27,979 nucleotides of DNA from positions 1,378,736 to 1,406,714 of the forward strand of contig NW_019773958.1 in NCBI RefSeq assembly GCF_001039355.2, read 5' to 3'. Below the pieces are notes generated by a model that saw nothing but the letters and a program-made list of their open reading frames with translations, ran no database searches and was not told the DNA's origin. The DNA is from Lingula anatina (Eukaryota; Brachiopoda; Lingulata; Lingulida; Lingulidae). Below, in pieces: positions 20,901 through 27,979 of the stretch; position 1 is the stretch's first letter; each line of letters starts with the position of its first letter. The translations under genes and the position numbers were made by a program.

Positions 20901-21370
20901 TAATCGTTCAATAGAGAGTTTGCATACACGGGGCTTGCATTAAAAATTACCTCAGATACGACCGTGGACGTGTAGATGTCTTTAGCGTAGGTCCTCCCTT
21001 CAGGGCAAGGTAGCTCTGTGCGATTGCCATCAGACTGGCCCGTCCATGCCGATATGAAGTTTTCTGTATCATTTCCAACGTTCTGAATCACGATGCTACA
21101 TGTGCCTGGTACCACTCTATTGACATCTTGGTCTGTTGGAAATGACGTGTTTGGCGGGAAGAGTCGCGAGGAAAGGTTGTTGTAAGGCGCGAGGGTGACG
21201 TTCTGGTAGACTTGCGGTACCTTGCACTGGTAACTGGGGGTGGCCGTAAAAAAGACTGAGCCCAACATGTTAAAAGTGGCATACATGTTGATCAAACATA
21301 TCGAGATGTACTGCAGCCTTTGGTATCTCCCGAACTCCCCGACTATCTTCAGAAAATCGTCCAGATGCAT
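14802..21370 (-). CDS. SLC22-family organic ion transporter (complete, nine exons, 595 residues)
   Basis: A 12-TM major facilitator of the SLC22 (organic cation/anion/carnitine transporter) family, acting at the plasma membrane. Exons: 20951-21370, 19929-20032, 19365-19519, 17803-17971, 17249-17479, 16510-16724, 15757-15865, 15205-15423, 14802-14967; the coding sum is 1788 bases and every junction keeps frame. Family marks: short N-terminus then TM1 (about 18-43); large extracellular loop (44-150) with five N-glycosylation sequons (Asn57, 65, 74, 100, 116) and Cys49, 91, 122, 145; FDLACGSEW before TM2; MFS motif SDRFGRRPS (173-181); PESFRWLLSRGRHSEAEKLL (286-305); the second-half motif KIGRR; ECYPTVMR; and LLPETVNRKLPQNI before the C-tail. 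Length fits the family (about 550). The acidic Ser/Thr-rich tail is lineage-specific. Substrate cannot be told from sequence. Confidence 0.94.
15205..15423 (-). CDS. SLC22 exon 8: TM11-TM12
   Basis: IIAIGMGSAFARFGSALGPQ matches the G-x-G-S-x-x-A-R-x-G turn of SLC22 proteins. TM12 then runs into LLPETVNRKLPQNIREF, the conserved start of the C-tail. Phase 2 out at GTAAGG. Confidence 0.9.
15424..15756 (-). other. SLC22 intron 7, apparent GC-AG intron
   Basis: 333 bases, starting GCAAGG and ending TTTCAG, with an A17 run at 15480-15496 (T-rich in the transcript, near the acceptor). The open frame 15473-15736 lies within it and is not a gene. Confidence 0.75.
15480..15496. repeat. Poly-A tract, 17 bases
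   Basis: Uninterrupted A17 on the plus strand inside SLC22 intron 7. Confidence 0.9.
15757..15865 (-). CDS. SLC22 exon 7: TM10, ending at a GC donor
   Basis: Encodes DVHWLIVTFAIIGKMGISAS through FTAECYPTVM and the first two bases of Arg468. The donor that preserves family length is AG then GCAAGG, a GC-AG intron. The next GT (after four extra codons, Gln-Gly-Gln-Gly) is also phase-compatible but has a poor donor context and lengthens a conserved loop. Confidence 0.85.
15866..17248 (-). other. SLC22 introns 5 and 6, flanking exon 6
   Basis: 16725-17248 (524 bases) and 15866-16509 (644 bases), both GT-AG. No repeat or exon was recognised inside. The minus-strand open frame at 16865-17050 is intronic and featureless. 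Confidence 0.8.
16510..16724 (-). CDS. SLC22 exon 6: TM7-TM9 region
   Basis: MVNGMVYYGVSLGTEDLGGN continues TM7 and the loop, and KIGRRTTLIG is the second-half MFS motif between TM8 and TM9. Phase 2 in, phase 1 out at donor GTGGGT. Confidence 0.91.
17249..17479 (-). CDS. SLC22 exon 5: large cytoplasmic loop
   Basis: Begins TLPESFRWLLSRGRHSEAEK, the hallmark SLC22 loop after TM6, continues with about 50 charged residues and enters TM7 at RRLAITASMCFI. Acceptor TTCAAG, donor GTTAGT (weaker than the others), phase 2 out. Confidence 0.91.
17480..17802 (-). other. SLC22 intron 4
   Basis: 323-base GT-AG intron with no recognised element. Confidence 0.8.
17803..17971 (-). CDS. SLC22 exon 4: TM5-TM6
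   Basis: Encodes AVEFVGPSKRNSAAISMTYF through WRHLALALYAPCILFGFFW. E-x-x-x-P-x-x-R plus the later RDWR is the conserved cytoplasmic turn of the N-terminal half. Phase 1 in, phase 2 out at donor GTGAGTAT. Confidence 0.91.
17972..19364 (-). other. SLC22 intron 3
   Basis: The longest intron of the gene, 1393 bases. 19139-19250 is a copy of a dispersed repeat whose partner lies at 22014-22138 in the opposite orientation. The remainder is AT-rich with no recognised feature. Confidence 0.85.
19139..19250 (-). repeat. Dispersed repeat, copy A (SLC22 intron 3)
   Basis: On the minus strand it reads CGTATGAGATTTATATTTCA ... CTATTTTACCACCAAAACGG ... CAATGATTCTG. The same series in the same order appears at 22014-22138 on the plus strand. 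Class unknown; no coding frame. Confidence 0.65.
19365..19519 (-). CDS. SLC22 exon 3: MFS signature loop, TM3-TM4
   Basis: The first base completes Arg175 of RFGRRPS, the MFS motif-A loop. TM3 and TM4 follow and include the QGIQGVLNGFYF helix. Ends in phase 1 at donor GTATGT. Confidence 0.9.
19520..19928 (-). other. SLC22 intron 2 with T20-G11 tract
   Basis: 409-base GT-AG intron. 19816-19846 is T20 followed by G11 on the plus strand (C11-A20 in the transcript), a likely polymorphic and assembly-error-prone site. Confidence 0.85.
19816..19846. repeat. T20-G11 homopolymer pair
   Basis: Uninterrupted T20 joined directly to G11. Confidence 0.9.
19929..20032 (-). CDS. SLC22 exon 2: end of loop and TM2
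   Basis: Begins FDLACGSEWQVSTSKSVFF, the strongly conserved SLC22 segment before TM2, and ends ISD plus AG in phase 2. Acceptor TTTTCAG, donor GTATGT. Confidence 0.92.
20033..20950 (-). other. SLC22 intron 1
   Basis: 918-base GT-AG intron holding the 168-bp hAT-like MITE. It also holds a direct repeat, GGTCGGAAAA, at about 20506 and 20588, the second within the palindrome CCGACGGTCGG. Nothing coding. Confidence 0.85.
20732..20899. mobile_element. hAT-like MITE with 5-bp target duplication ATAAT, in SLC22 intron 1
   Basis: A 168-bp element begins CAGGGGCGGAT and ends ATCCGCCCCTG, an 11-bp perfect inverted repeat, flanked by ATAAT at 20727-20731 and 20900-20904. Its termini match the element at 3335-3596 although the bodies differ. 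Inside, GGAAGA followed by TGGTCAG, CGGTCAA or CTGTCAG recurs three times. It lies about 50 bases inside the intron from the exon 1 donor at 20950, close enough to matter for splicing. Confidence 0.78.
20951..21370 (-). CDS. SLC22 exon 1: N-terminus, TM1 and extracellular loop
   Basis: 140 codons ending in phase 0 at donor GAG then GTAATT. The start MHLDDFLKIVGEFGRYQ matches the usual SLC22 opening (a short acidic D-x-L-x-x-x-G-x-F-G-x-x-Q segment). The loop from about residue 44 carries all five N-glycosylation sequons and three cysteines. Confidence 0.92.
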
Positions 21371-21440
21371 GATGCCGTCTAGATGTGTGTTGAGTGTAAC
21401 GCGTCTCGTGTTTTGTGGTCGCCCTCACCACGCTGGAGTC

Positions 21441-21447
21441 ATTTATA
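21441..21447 (-). promoter_or_regulatory. TATA box of the SLC22 gene
   Basis: TATAAAT on the minus strand lies 71-77 bases upstream of the ATG at 21370. Initiation about 30 bases downstream would give a 5' UTR near 40 bases. The flank is GC-richer than the surrounding DNA. Motif and spacing are seen; activity is inferred. Confidence 0.5.
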
Positions 21448-22013
21448 GACAAAGACCTTGTCCGAGAATGCGTCAACCGAATGGAAAAATACAAACTGTT
21501 CGCTTCAGAATGCCTGGAAAGGTCAATGTAAATGTGTTGTCACAATATTGATTAACAATCTTTTAAAGGAAAACGCATTGGCTAAATATTATAAAATCAA
21601 TCACTGTCAACTTCGAATTTCAAACAGGCTAACCATTGGGCGGCATAACGTGCAATCCACCAGCCCTGTTTTCAATAGCCCGATTCAACTGCCACTAACA
21701 TGTGCCCCTTGGGGTGACAAATTTGAGACCGTTTACTGTGGTAACGTGACAGAGAGCTCCCCTTCCCACCTCATGATAGAGGGTCCGCTTCCTATTTATT
21801 TGTAGGCCTACAGGTAAGCCTCGCCCTAGATTTTGACCCACTTAGATCAGGCTAACCCTAACCATTATATCTAAATGGAGGGCGGACTTTCTGTCACACG
21901 GACCCTCAGTTTTGTTACACCCTAGAATGGCCAAGGGGGCTGGTGCCAAAGTTAAGAGGCTTTAGAATTTTAATTTGAGAGTTGGGCTCTTTTTAAGTTG
22001 TTAAAGGGACACC

Positions 22014-22138
22014 AACTCTTCATATGAGACTCAAAATTCCACATTAAATACATTGTAAAAACAACACTTAGAAATAATATTAGAAATTCTATTTTACCAC
22101 CAAAACGGAGGTTATAGCAATTATTCTGAATTCTGAAG
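22014..22138 (+). repeat. Dispersed repeat, copy B (upstream of SLC22)
   Basis: It shares CATATGAGACT, ACATTG, CTATTTTACCACCAAAACGG and CAATTATTCTG with copy A. Just before it, TTAAAGGGACACC resembles termini of TTAA-targeting DNA transposons, but no matching right end was found. Confidence 0.65.
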
Positions 22139-22710
22139 ACTTCTATCCCGATTCATCCTCGCTCGGTATTACGTATGTACGCTGTGTAGTAACAGGAAGC
22201 TCAGCGTTCCCATTATACAATCACGAACATCAAAACTGGGCTGAGGCTATCACCTTAGCATGATATAAATATGACCTTATTTCAGAATTATCATTTATTA
22301 TTATTTTTACGATTCTCTCCAAGCAATAATGTCATTGGCTTCTCATCTAACACATTCCACAGTAAAAGGTGCTCAAGCCGCATCCAGCTGCCTCCTCTAA
22401 ATTTCGCGAGTTAATAATAGCATAGAGAGATATACATGTATTTATTAAAAAAAACTATATACACGAAACAAATTGCTTTTCTTAATCCTGAAATTATCTT
22501 AGACAATCCAAACGTTATCTGGTACATACGTTATTGCCAGAATCCAAATGCTGGACGGTGTCGTAGCACTTTCAAGATGTGAGCAACACCCTATACAAAC
22601 TAGACGCTAACTTTTACGCAGATGCAACATCCAGTAATTTCTGTAAATCAAGAGTGTAAATCAACATTTAGATAAAGAATTGTTATGCTAAAAAAAGGGC
22701 TATAACGTAC

Positions 22711-22797
22711 CTTGCGTCCAACGGGCTGCCTCATACAACATCCCATTGAAGCCAATGCAGAGAAATTGAGTCTGGCTCGTGATTGCCGGAGTGTTAC
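22711..22797 (-). other. Doubtful orphan exon, minus strand
   Basis: 87 bases lie between TGTACAG and GTACGT, symmetric in length. Two frames are open, one reading NTPAITSQTQFLCIGFNGML in phase 1. The polypyrimidine tract is weak and no neighbouring exon or family match was found. It could be chance or a decayed repeat. Confidence 0.2.
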
Positions 22798-23075
22798 CTG
22801 TACACAAAATGGGAGCATGCATTCGCNTTCAACCCAAATATCAAGAAACATCTTCATATCATCTAAAATAAAGACCACATCACAATTATTCTGAGCTTAT
22901 TTTAAAGCAATTCTTTTTTTGATTATCTCTTTTTAAATTAAAAGTTGATTTCACCCTAATATCAGTAGATATCTTACTTCATTTAGAATATAAGAACATC
23001 AGTAATTGAGCCTGAAAGCATTTCAGCAGAAGTATTACAGCAAATGTTATAATCTTATCTCTGTATCTTTTCCAG

Positions 23076-23185
23076 CTGGTATCATGACCCCTAACCTAAG
23101 CAAAGGTTTTGACAGATCCTTCAGTATTCGTATGAAATCCACACTAACTAAGAGAGGTGTACATGTTAAAACATCTGGATATAGA
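23076..23185 (+). CDS. PAS gene, exon a: linker before PAS-B
   Basis: Acceptor TTTTCCAG, donor GTAAGA. The first two bases finish a codon begun in an unseen upstream exon, so it is not the natural first exon. Contains [17 protein letters not shown]. An in-frame ATG lies at 23084. Confidence 0.9.
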
Positions 23186-26100
23186 GTAAGAATGTGTTAT
23201 GATTGAAAAGCAAAAGGAAAAAAATTGTCACGTTGCAAGTTTTGTTCCATCTCTTATGTCTTGTTAATTTAGATTTGTAATATTTTTGTTGGTTTGCAGT
23301 ACATCCAGATGAAGTCATTTGCTTCTCATAACTTCACATAAGAGACTTCATCTTTCAAAGCCGAAGAAATCTGATAAAGTGCATTTTCGATTCATTAATT
23401 TGTTTGCTGGTGGTACACAGTACAAGTAGTGCCACACACCTCTCTCTTCTACCATTCATTTGTTGTCAAAAATCACTGCAATATACTTATGCGTACTTCA
23501 ATATGTTTTTTTTTACCTACTTAATTTTGTAGTAAAAATAATTGCTGCTTTCTGACTTAATGAATTCCAATGTCATAAAAAATGCTGTTTTTTTCACCAG
23601 GTAGTCCATATACTTGCTCATATGCGGCCACAGTTCAGTTTCTCCGTTAATAGGAAGCATCCCCCGCACCTTATTGGAATTGTTGGCATAGCACTGGCGC
23701 TGCCACCTCCAACTATAAGTGAATTACGGATGGAGAACGACACATTTGTGACGAGACTTGGTTTAGACTTTACTGTTTCTTATTGTGAACCAAAGTAAGT
23801 GGAGCAAAAAGTAGAATGTGTACAACTTCATTGTGAATATTATTTTCATAGTACAGATTTTCTTTTACAGTTTTTCAATATCGTTCTTGCTACTTGTCAC
23901 TAATTATGGCCTTTGAACAAACTTCAAGGTGTTTTTGAAATTTATTAAATTTGGACATTTGACTTTTAAGATGTGTTGATGTTTATAACTCATGTAGTGA
24001 CACTGTTTACTCTGCTCTGGACTCTCCCTGGAATAGCAAGATCTGGATGTTTTTAACTAAATCAAATTTTAGCTTATTTCTAAATCTTAAACAGTGGTAC
24101 ATTTGGCAAAAAAGGGTAAATATATTACCTCTTCCTTAACCAATTTGAACATTTGGCTAAAATTTAGTGTCTAGAGAGAGTCCAGCTGTTAACTCTGTGG
24201 GTATTTTTCACAGTTTTATTGTTTTTGGATCTCTATCACAAGTTCAGGCTAATGTATTATATGTATTATATTATAGTCACAGCATCAGTAAAAATTGCCA
24301 TAACAGTAAATACACATTTACAAAAATCAAAATCATGTTTTCACACTTGTAATCATTAAAACAATAATATTAATAATTATAACAAAAAATATAATGTAAC
24401 AGTTATGTCGTACAGAATAATACTTACATTGCTTCAGTTCTACAAGAGATATCAAATACATTTTCAAGAACTACATTAAAATTGAAATTAAGTTTTATAC
24501 AGAAAAAAAATATTCAGATTTATTTTTCTCAATTATTTCCAGAATTAGTGAATTGATGAACATATCTCCAGATGATCTCAACAACAGGAGTCTTTATGAT
24601 TTCATTCATGCAGAAGATTTGAAGAGGATTCGGAAATCTCATGTAGATTGTGAGTGCAACAGTTGCAGTACAGTGTTAGCATGATGTATACCAGCTTCTT
24701 CATTTCTAATTTTCCATACAAACCCCCCTTTATTGTGTCTTAACTTCAACAACATTTGATAGAATTTTACCATACCAATCAGATGTTAGACCCATCTATT
24801 CACTTAGAGCCAGTTCACAATGAATTTATCGACCTAGATATTGCCACACCAACTCCGCAGGCTCTCTCACTTATTAACATGCAAACTCCTGGCATTGAGC
24901 ACAATACAAAAAAGTTGATGATTATATGAGTGTGTTGGAAACAAGGAGACCTTACTCTGATTGCATTCAGCTAGAGTCCCCCTGGAGTTAGTGCGCAGTA
25001 GCTGGTGCAATTGATTCATTGTGAATGGGCCCTTAGCCCTGTGCCCTAGCATCCAGATATAAAACTGGATACACATTGGTGCTTGGCACAATGAACTGCA
25101 ATAAAACTTACCACTGATTGTCAGCGTAAAAAGAGTGCACGTATGGAGGTTTAAATATGAAGAAGCTGTCACGCACAGGACCTGTATGAAGAGGCTGCTG
25201 TTGATAAAATTCATTAATTGAACAGTTGAATAATTCAGAAGGTTTAATTTAATATGGATCTATCACATTATTTACTGAAGCAAGATTTTCTTTTTCGCAT
25301 TTTGAAATAATTTTGTACTTTTTGTGAGTTTTTTTGTCAAAACATTGTTCTTGTTCTGTTTTTTATATTGCACACATGAATATAATATGTACAAAAAGCA
25401 TTTTATTACTTTGTGGTAATTAATATACAGAAATATGTTAGTATACAGAATATCAAGCAGTTCCGTATGCCATTTGGGTATTCATTCATTTATTGCCCTT
25501 TGGACTATATGCTGCAGGCTACAATTGTTAAATATGAGGTGAAGGTGTCACCAAGTGTTAAAGGACAACCTTGTTTATTGTCACATCTCCAGATTTTCTT
25601 CTTTGTTTTGAAAAAGGGCAGTGACCTGGCAACAAAATTATAATTTCCATGCGAATAAGGTGTGGCCTGACCTGTGTTTGTTATATTTGAAGTGCATTCT
25701 AAGCTGGAGCTGGGGTCTGGTTCTCAGTTTGGGGCTAAAATTTCAGTCCACTAGGACTTCGATAAATTGGATTGCACAAAGATTCTAAATGTCACAGACC
25801 TCTTCTCTTTCTGAACTAAGACCCTTGAGCAAGTGATTGTCGTGACAGAAGTTGACACTCTCTGGGGTGTCAGTTGCCTAGTTGGGTATGTCACTTAGTA
25901 CATTTATCGTGGGCAAATCACTCACGTAAGACTTCAAGTCAAAGTGGAAAGTCAACTTGGTGTAGTCAGCCACCCAATGTTAACAACCTTACCTCAGCCT
26001 AAGAACTAAGATTTATTGTGAAAGGGACCCCATGTGATGAACTTAAGATTTGAATTGGCTTGTGTTTAAATATATAATAAAAGGAATCCCCCCTCCATTC

Positions 26101-27979
26101 CCTCTTTCACTTCATGTTTTTGACAGTTTCAAATAACACAGTGAATAATTTTGGTTGAAGAAAAGGAAAAAAAATATTAAAATGTTGTCAGTTAGAATTG
26201 TAACTTTGGCTCAGAAGTTACTGTTGATGGCAACCTTTTCAGTTGTCCAGGCAGTAGAAGAAAGATGTAATAAGAAGTATTTTGGTGAAGACTCTCATTA
26301 ACTATGTCTGTTTTGCAATATTTATTAATTAATTTGTTGGTTTGTTGGCTGCATATGTTCTGCCATATGAAAATCATTACATAACAATATACAACTTTTT
26401 CTGTTCCAGGAATTTTTATGTTTCATTATTAATTACCATCATTCCTGTCTAGTGCATGTGAAATTATGTAACATAAAATCTACTGAAACTTTCAATGTCT
26501 GCTGTTTCCAGTATTGTCAAAAGGCCAGGTGTTGACAGACTACTACCGTATGCTGAACAAACATGGTGGCTACGTATGGGTGCAGACATGTGCGATGATG
26601 ATACTGAATAAGAATGATGAAGTTATCAGCACCATCATCGGAGTCAATACGGTATTAAGGTAATCAGATTGCCAAGACTGTTTCTAGTAATGATCCTAGC
26701 ATGAAGATATTTTTTTCTGTCATAGATAAGATTGAATTGGTTTACATCATATTGCTAATATTTAATGAGACCTTGACTATCCCAGTATCTGTTTGTGACT
26801 ATTAGCGACTGAAGTGAAATAATAATTTAGAAACAACCTTGTCTTAAATAGAGATGGAGACTGATGGATTTCACTTGAAACAGTATAAAAAGAAAATTTA
26901 GAAACTGGGTATTAGACATATTTTCCTAGTAGTTTTGAAAATATACCTTGATGATTAAATGGAAAACTGTCGACATTTTCAGGAGCTTATTTGTTTAAAT
27001 GTCAAATGCACATATGTTATAGAATTTTTAAGAACACCCTGTTACAAGAACTATGTGAAAACTGTAGAAACATTTCATTTGTAGTGGTATTGAGTATTCC
27101 AACTGCATCATGGACACCAGTCAGATGAAGACCGTCTTCACACCTGATCCTGACCAGTCTGACCACTCTGAAAATGACTCTGGATCTGATCAAGGTGGGC
27201 TTACAGTGTGTCCTTATTTCAACTTATTTACCTATATGTATATTTATATTTAGTATTTGAATGTTAAAAAAATTATATTTTTAAAGATTTTAAAGTGAAG
27301 TTTACTTTGGCAATGATTAGCCAATTATGATGTTGAAAATGGCTAAAATTTGCAAAAAAAAAAAAAAGAGTATAACCATCTATCATTACTAAACCCTATT
27401 GAATCTCGGGCTTATATTTTTGTTTAATTTTTGTATATTGTGTTATTGACTATATTTCATGCATTTGAATGAAAAAAATCTTATCTGCATTTTCAGACCC
27501 TGGCAAAAATGGAGAAAAAGATACTCCCAGTTTAGAACCTTCCGTAGTTCCTCATGGCACGGTGGCCTCTTCTAGTGCTAACAGGAATGGCAGTCGCCAG
27601 GCTTCATCAACTGGGAAAAGTCATTCTTCTAGTCATGAAACACAGTCACCCGAGGCTGCACTAGAAAAGATATCAAACACAAAAGAGGTTGACATTTTAT
27701 CTGAGGATGTATTTTTTGAAGATTCAAATAAAACAGATACCAGAATTTCCAGGAGAAAACTAGACAAGCCTCGCAAGCGCAAGCGTTCGTTAGCTGATGA
27801 AATCCAGAGTCATCTTGATAAGTATTCAGGTACGGTTCAGAACAATACGAGACTTGATGATGAAAATGGTGCCCAAGGAACAGAGCAGATGCAAAAACAG
27901 GACAATGACTCTTCTGCTACTGAACAGTATCAAATGTCATCTGTTGCTTCAGATATGGACCAAAGTCCACCCGCAGAAG
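23076..27979 (+). CDS. Trachealess/NPAS1/NPAS3-like bHLH-PAS transcription factor, partial (PAS-B and tail; both ends missing)
   Basis: Six phase-matched exons (23076-23185, 23601-23794, 24543-24649, 26512-26659, 27085-27194, 27497-27979) give 383 visible residues. Residues 12-36 ([20 protein letters not shown]...) are the linker before PAS-B that is nearly identical in trachealess and NPAS1/3. PAS-B spans about 37-186, with [49 protein letters not shown] and WVQTCA. An acidic Ser segment (206-223) and Ser/Thr-rich tail follow, with a basic cluster [12 protein letters not shown] (308-319) that may be a nuclear signal; NPAS3 has a comparable basic patch. Family role: nuclear factor dimerising with ARNT/tango through bHLH and PAS domains, controlling development. 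The bHLH and PAS-A exons lie upstream of 23076 and are not seen; the last exon runs off the right edge. Confidence 0.92.
23186..24542 (+). other. PAS gene introns between exons a, b and c
   Basis: 23186-23600 (415 bases) and 23795-24542 (748 bases), both GT-AG, AT-rich, with no recognised element. Confidence 0.85.
23601..23794 (+). CDS. PAS gene, exon b: first half of PAS-B
   Basis: [20 protein letters not shown] ... [20 protein letters not shown] ... [21 protein letters not shown] and FVTR-x-x-x-D are characteristic of NPAS1/3, trachealess and Sim PAS-B domains. Phase 0 in, phase 2 out (GTAAGTGG). Confidence 0.93.
24543..24649 (+). CDS. PAS gene, exon c: PAS-B middle
   Basis: [20 protein letters not shown] then [15 protein letters not shown]. 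The HAED-x-x-x-I/L-x-x-S-H motif is shared across the subgroup. Phase 2 in, phase 1 out (GTGAGT). Confidence 0.93.
24650..26511 (+). other. PAS gene intron between exons c and d
   Basis: 1862 bases. Contains Harbinger-like MITE copy 5 (24807-25032). 25712-26032 may be another decayed relative: GGGGTCTGGTTCTCAGT at its left resembles the inverse of its right end GAAAGGGACCCC. The open frames 25413-25643 and 26192-26377 look like chance. Confidence 0.75.
24807..25032. mobile_element. Harbinger-like palindromic MITE with TTA target duplication, copy 5
   Basis: A 226-bp element in intron 3 of the PAS gene has ends GAGCCAGTTCACAATGAA and TTCATTGTGAATGGGCCC, matching inverted at about 15 of 18 positions, and is flanked by TTA (24804-24806 and 25033-25035). 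The right arm carries GATTGCATTCAGCTAGAGTC, also present in copy 2. The open frame crossing it on the minus strand (24867-25214) is not a gene. Confidence 0.75.
26512..26659 (+). CDS. PAS gene, exon d: end of PAS-B
   Basis: [20 protein letters not shown], then [20 protein letters not shown] and TIIGVNTVL. These are the final PAS strands, with the conserved K-x-GGY-x-W-x-Q core. Phase 1 in, phase 2 out (GTAATC). Confidence 0.93.
26660..27496 (+). other. PAS gene introns flanking exon e
   Basis: 26660-27084 (425 bases) and 27195-27496 (302 bases); the latter has an A14 run near 27354. Nothing else. Confidence 0.85.
27085..27194 (+). CDS. PAS gene, exon e: post-PAS acidic segment
   Basis: [20 protein letters not shown] then an Asp/Ser-rich stretch ([16 protein letters not shown]). 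NPAS3 likewise turns acidic and Ser-rich right after PAS-B. Phase 2 in, phase 1 out at the weaker donor GTGGGC. Confidence 0.88.
27497..27979 (+). CDS. PAS gene, exon f: Ser/Thr-rich tail with basic cluster (open at the right edge)
   Basis: Acceptor ATTTTCAG; open for 161 codons to the window end. Disordered composition, with the basic run [12 protein letters not shown] at about 27749-27784 and Gln/Ser-rich sequence after it, typical of transactivation regions. No stop is reached. Confidence 0.88.

Larger units (their letters stand above)
21448..23075. other. Region between SLC22 and the first visible PAS-gene exon
   Basis: Holds dispersed repeat copy B (22014-22138), a strong plus-strand donor CAG|GTAAGC at 21813, a 115-codon plus-strand open frame (21458-21805) without recognisable domain, a weak candidate minus-strand exon (22711-22797) and one ambiguous base (N at 22827). 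No bHLH or PAS-A coding sequence is visible. Confidence 0.5.

Noticed and set aside
21458-21805. 115-codon plus-strand frame upstream of SLC22
   Set aside because: No domain or homologue recognised; kept only as a location for a possible non-coding first exon ending at 21813.
24867-25214. 115-codon minus-strand frame
   Set aside because: It runs through Harbinger-like MITE copy 5 and has no protein character.

Overview
The window is nuclear DNA of an intron-rich animal. Coding exons are short, are bounded by canonical splice sites with matching codon phases, and sit in an AT-rich background full of microsatellites and short non-autonomous DNA transposons. Protein content (an SLC22 transporter, a trachealess/NPAS1/NPAS3-type bHLH-PAS factor, a laminin-G/EGF extracellular protein) and the MITE load suggest a marine invertebrate; I cannot place the phylum from this sequence. 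One N at 22827 points to a draft assembly. No bacterial, CRISPR, rRNA or tRNA features were seen.

Layout. (1) 1-12900, minus strand: the 5' part of an extracellular protein gene. A probable non-coding first exon ends at 12728 next to an E-box/ETS promoter. About 10 kb of intron follows, then a coding exon with signal peptide and LamG domain (2079-2646) and a Ca-binding EGF exon (841-969); the rest runs off the left edge. The large intron carries a hAT-like MITE (3335-3596) and four related Harbinger-like palindromic MITEs (about 5971-6177, 6232-6464, 7644-7912, 9148-9413). (2) 14802-21370, minus strand: a complete nine-exon SLC22 transporter of 595 residues. A TATA box lies at 21441-21447, and intron 7 looks like a GC-AG intron. 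A second hAT-like MITE lies in intron 1 (20732-20899). (3) 21371-23075: divergent intergenic or intronic DNA with a strong plus-strand orphan donor at 21813 and a doubtful minus-strand exon at 22711-22797. (4) 23076-27979, plus strand: six exons of a trachealess/NPAS3-like transcription factor covering the pre-PAS-B linker, PAS-B and a Ser/acidic tail with a basic cluster. It is open at the right edge, and its bHLH and PAS-A exons are not seen, so SLC22 may be nested antisense in one of its introns.

The three genes show no obvious shared pathway. Most of the remaining DNA is introns and decayed transposons. No clearly novel system stands out. The best leads are the GC-AG intron, the two hAT-like MITEs with 5-bp target duplications, the five-copy Harbinger-like MITE family, and the question of where the PAS gene's upstream exons lie.
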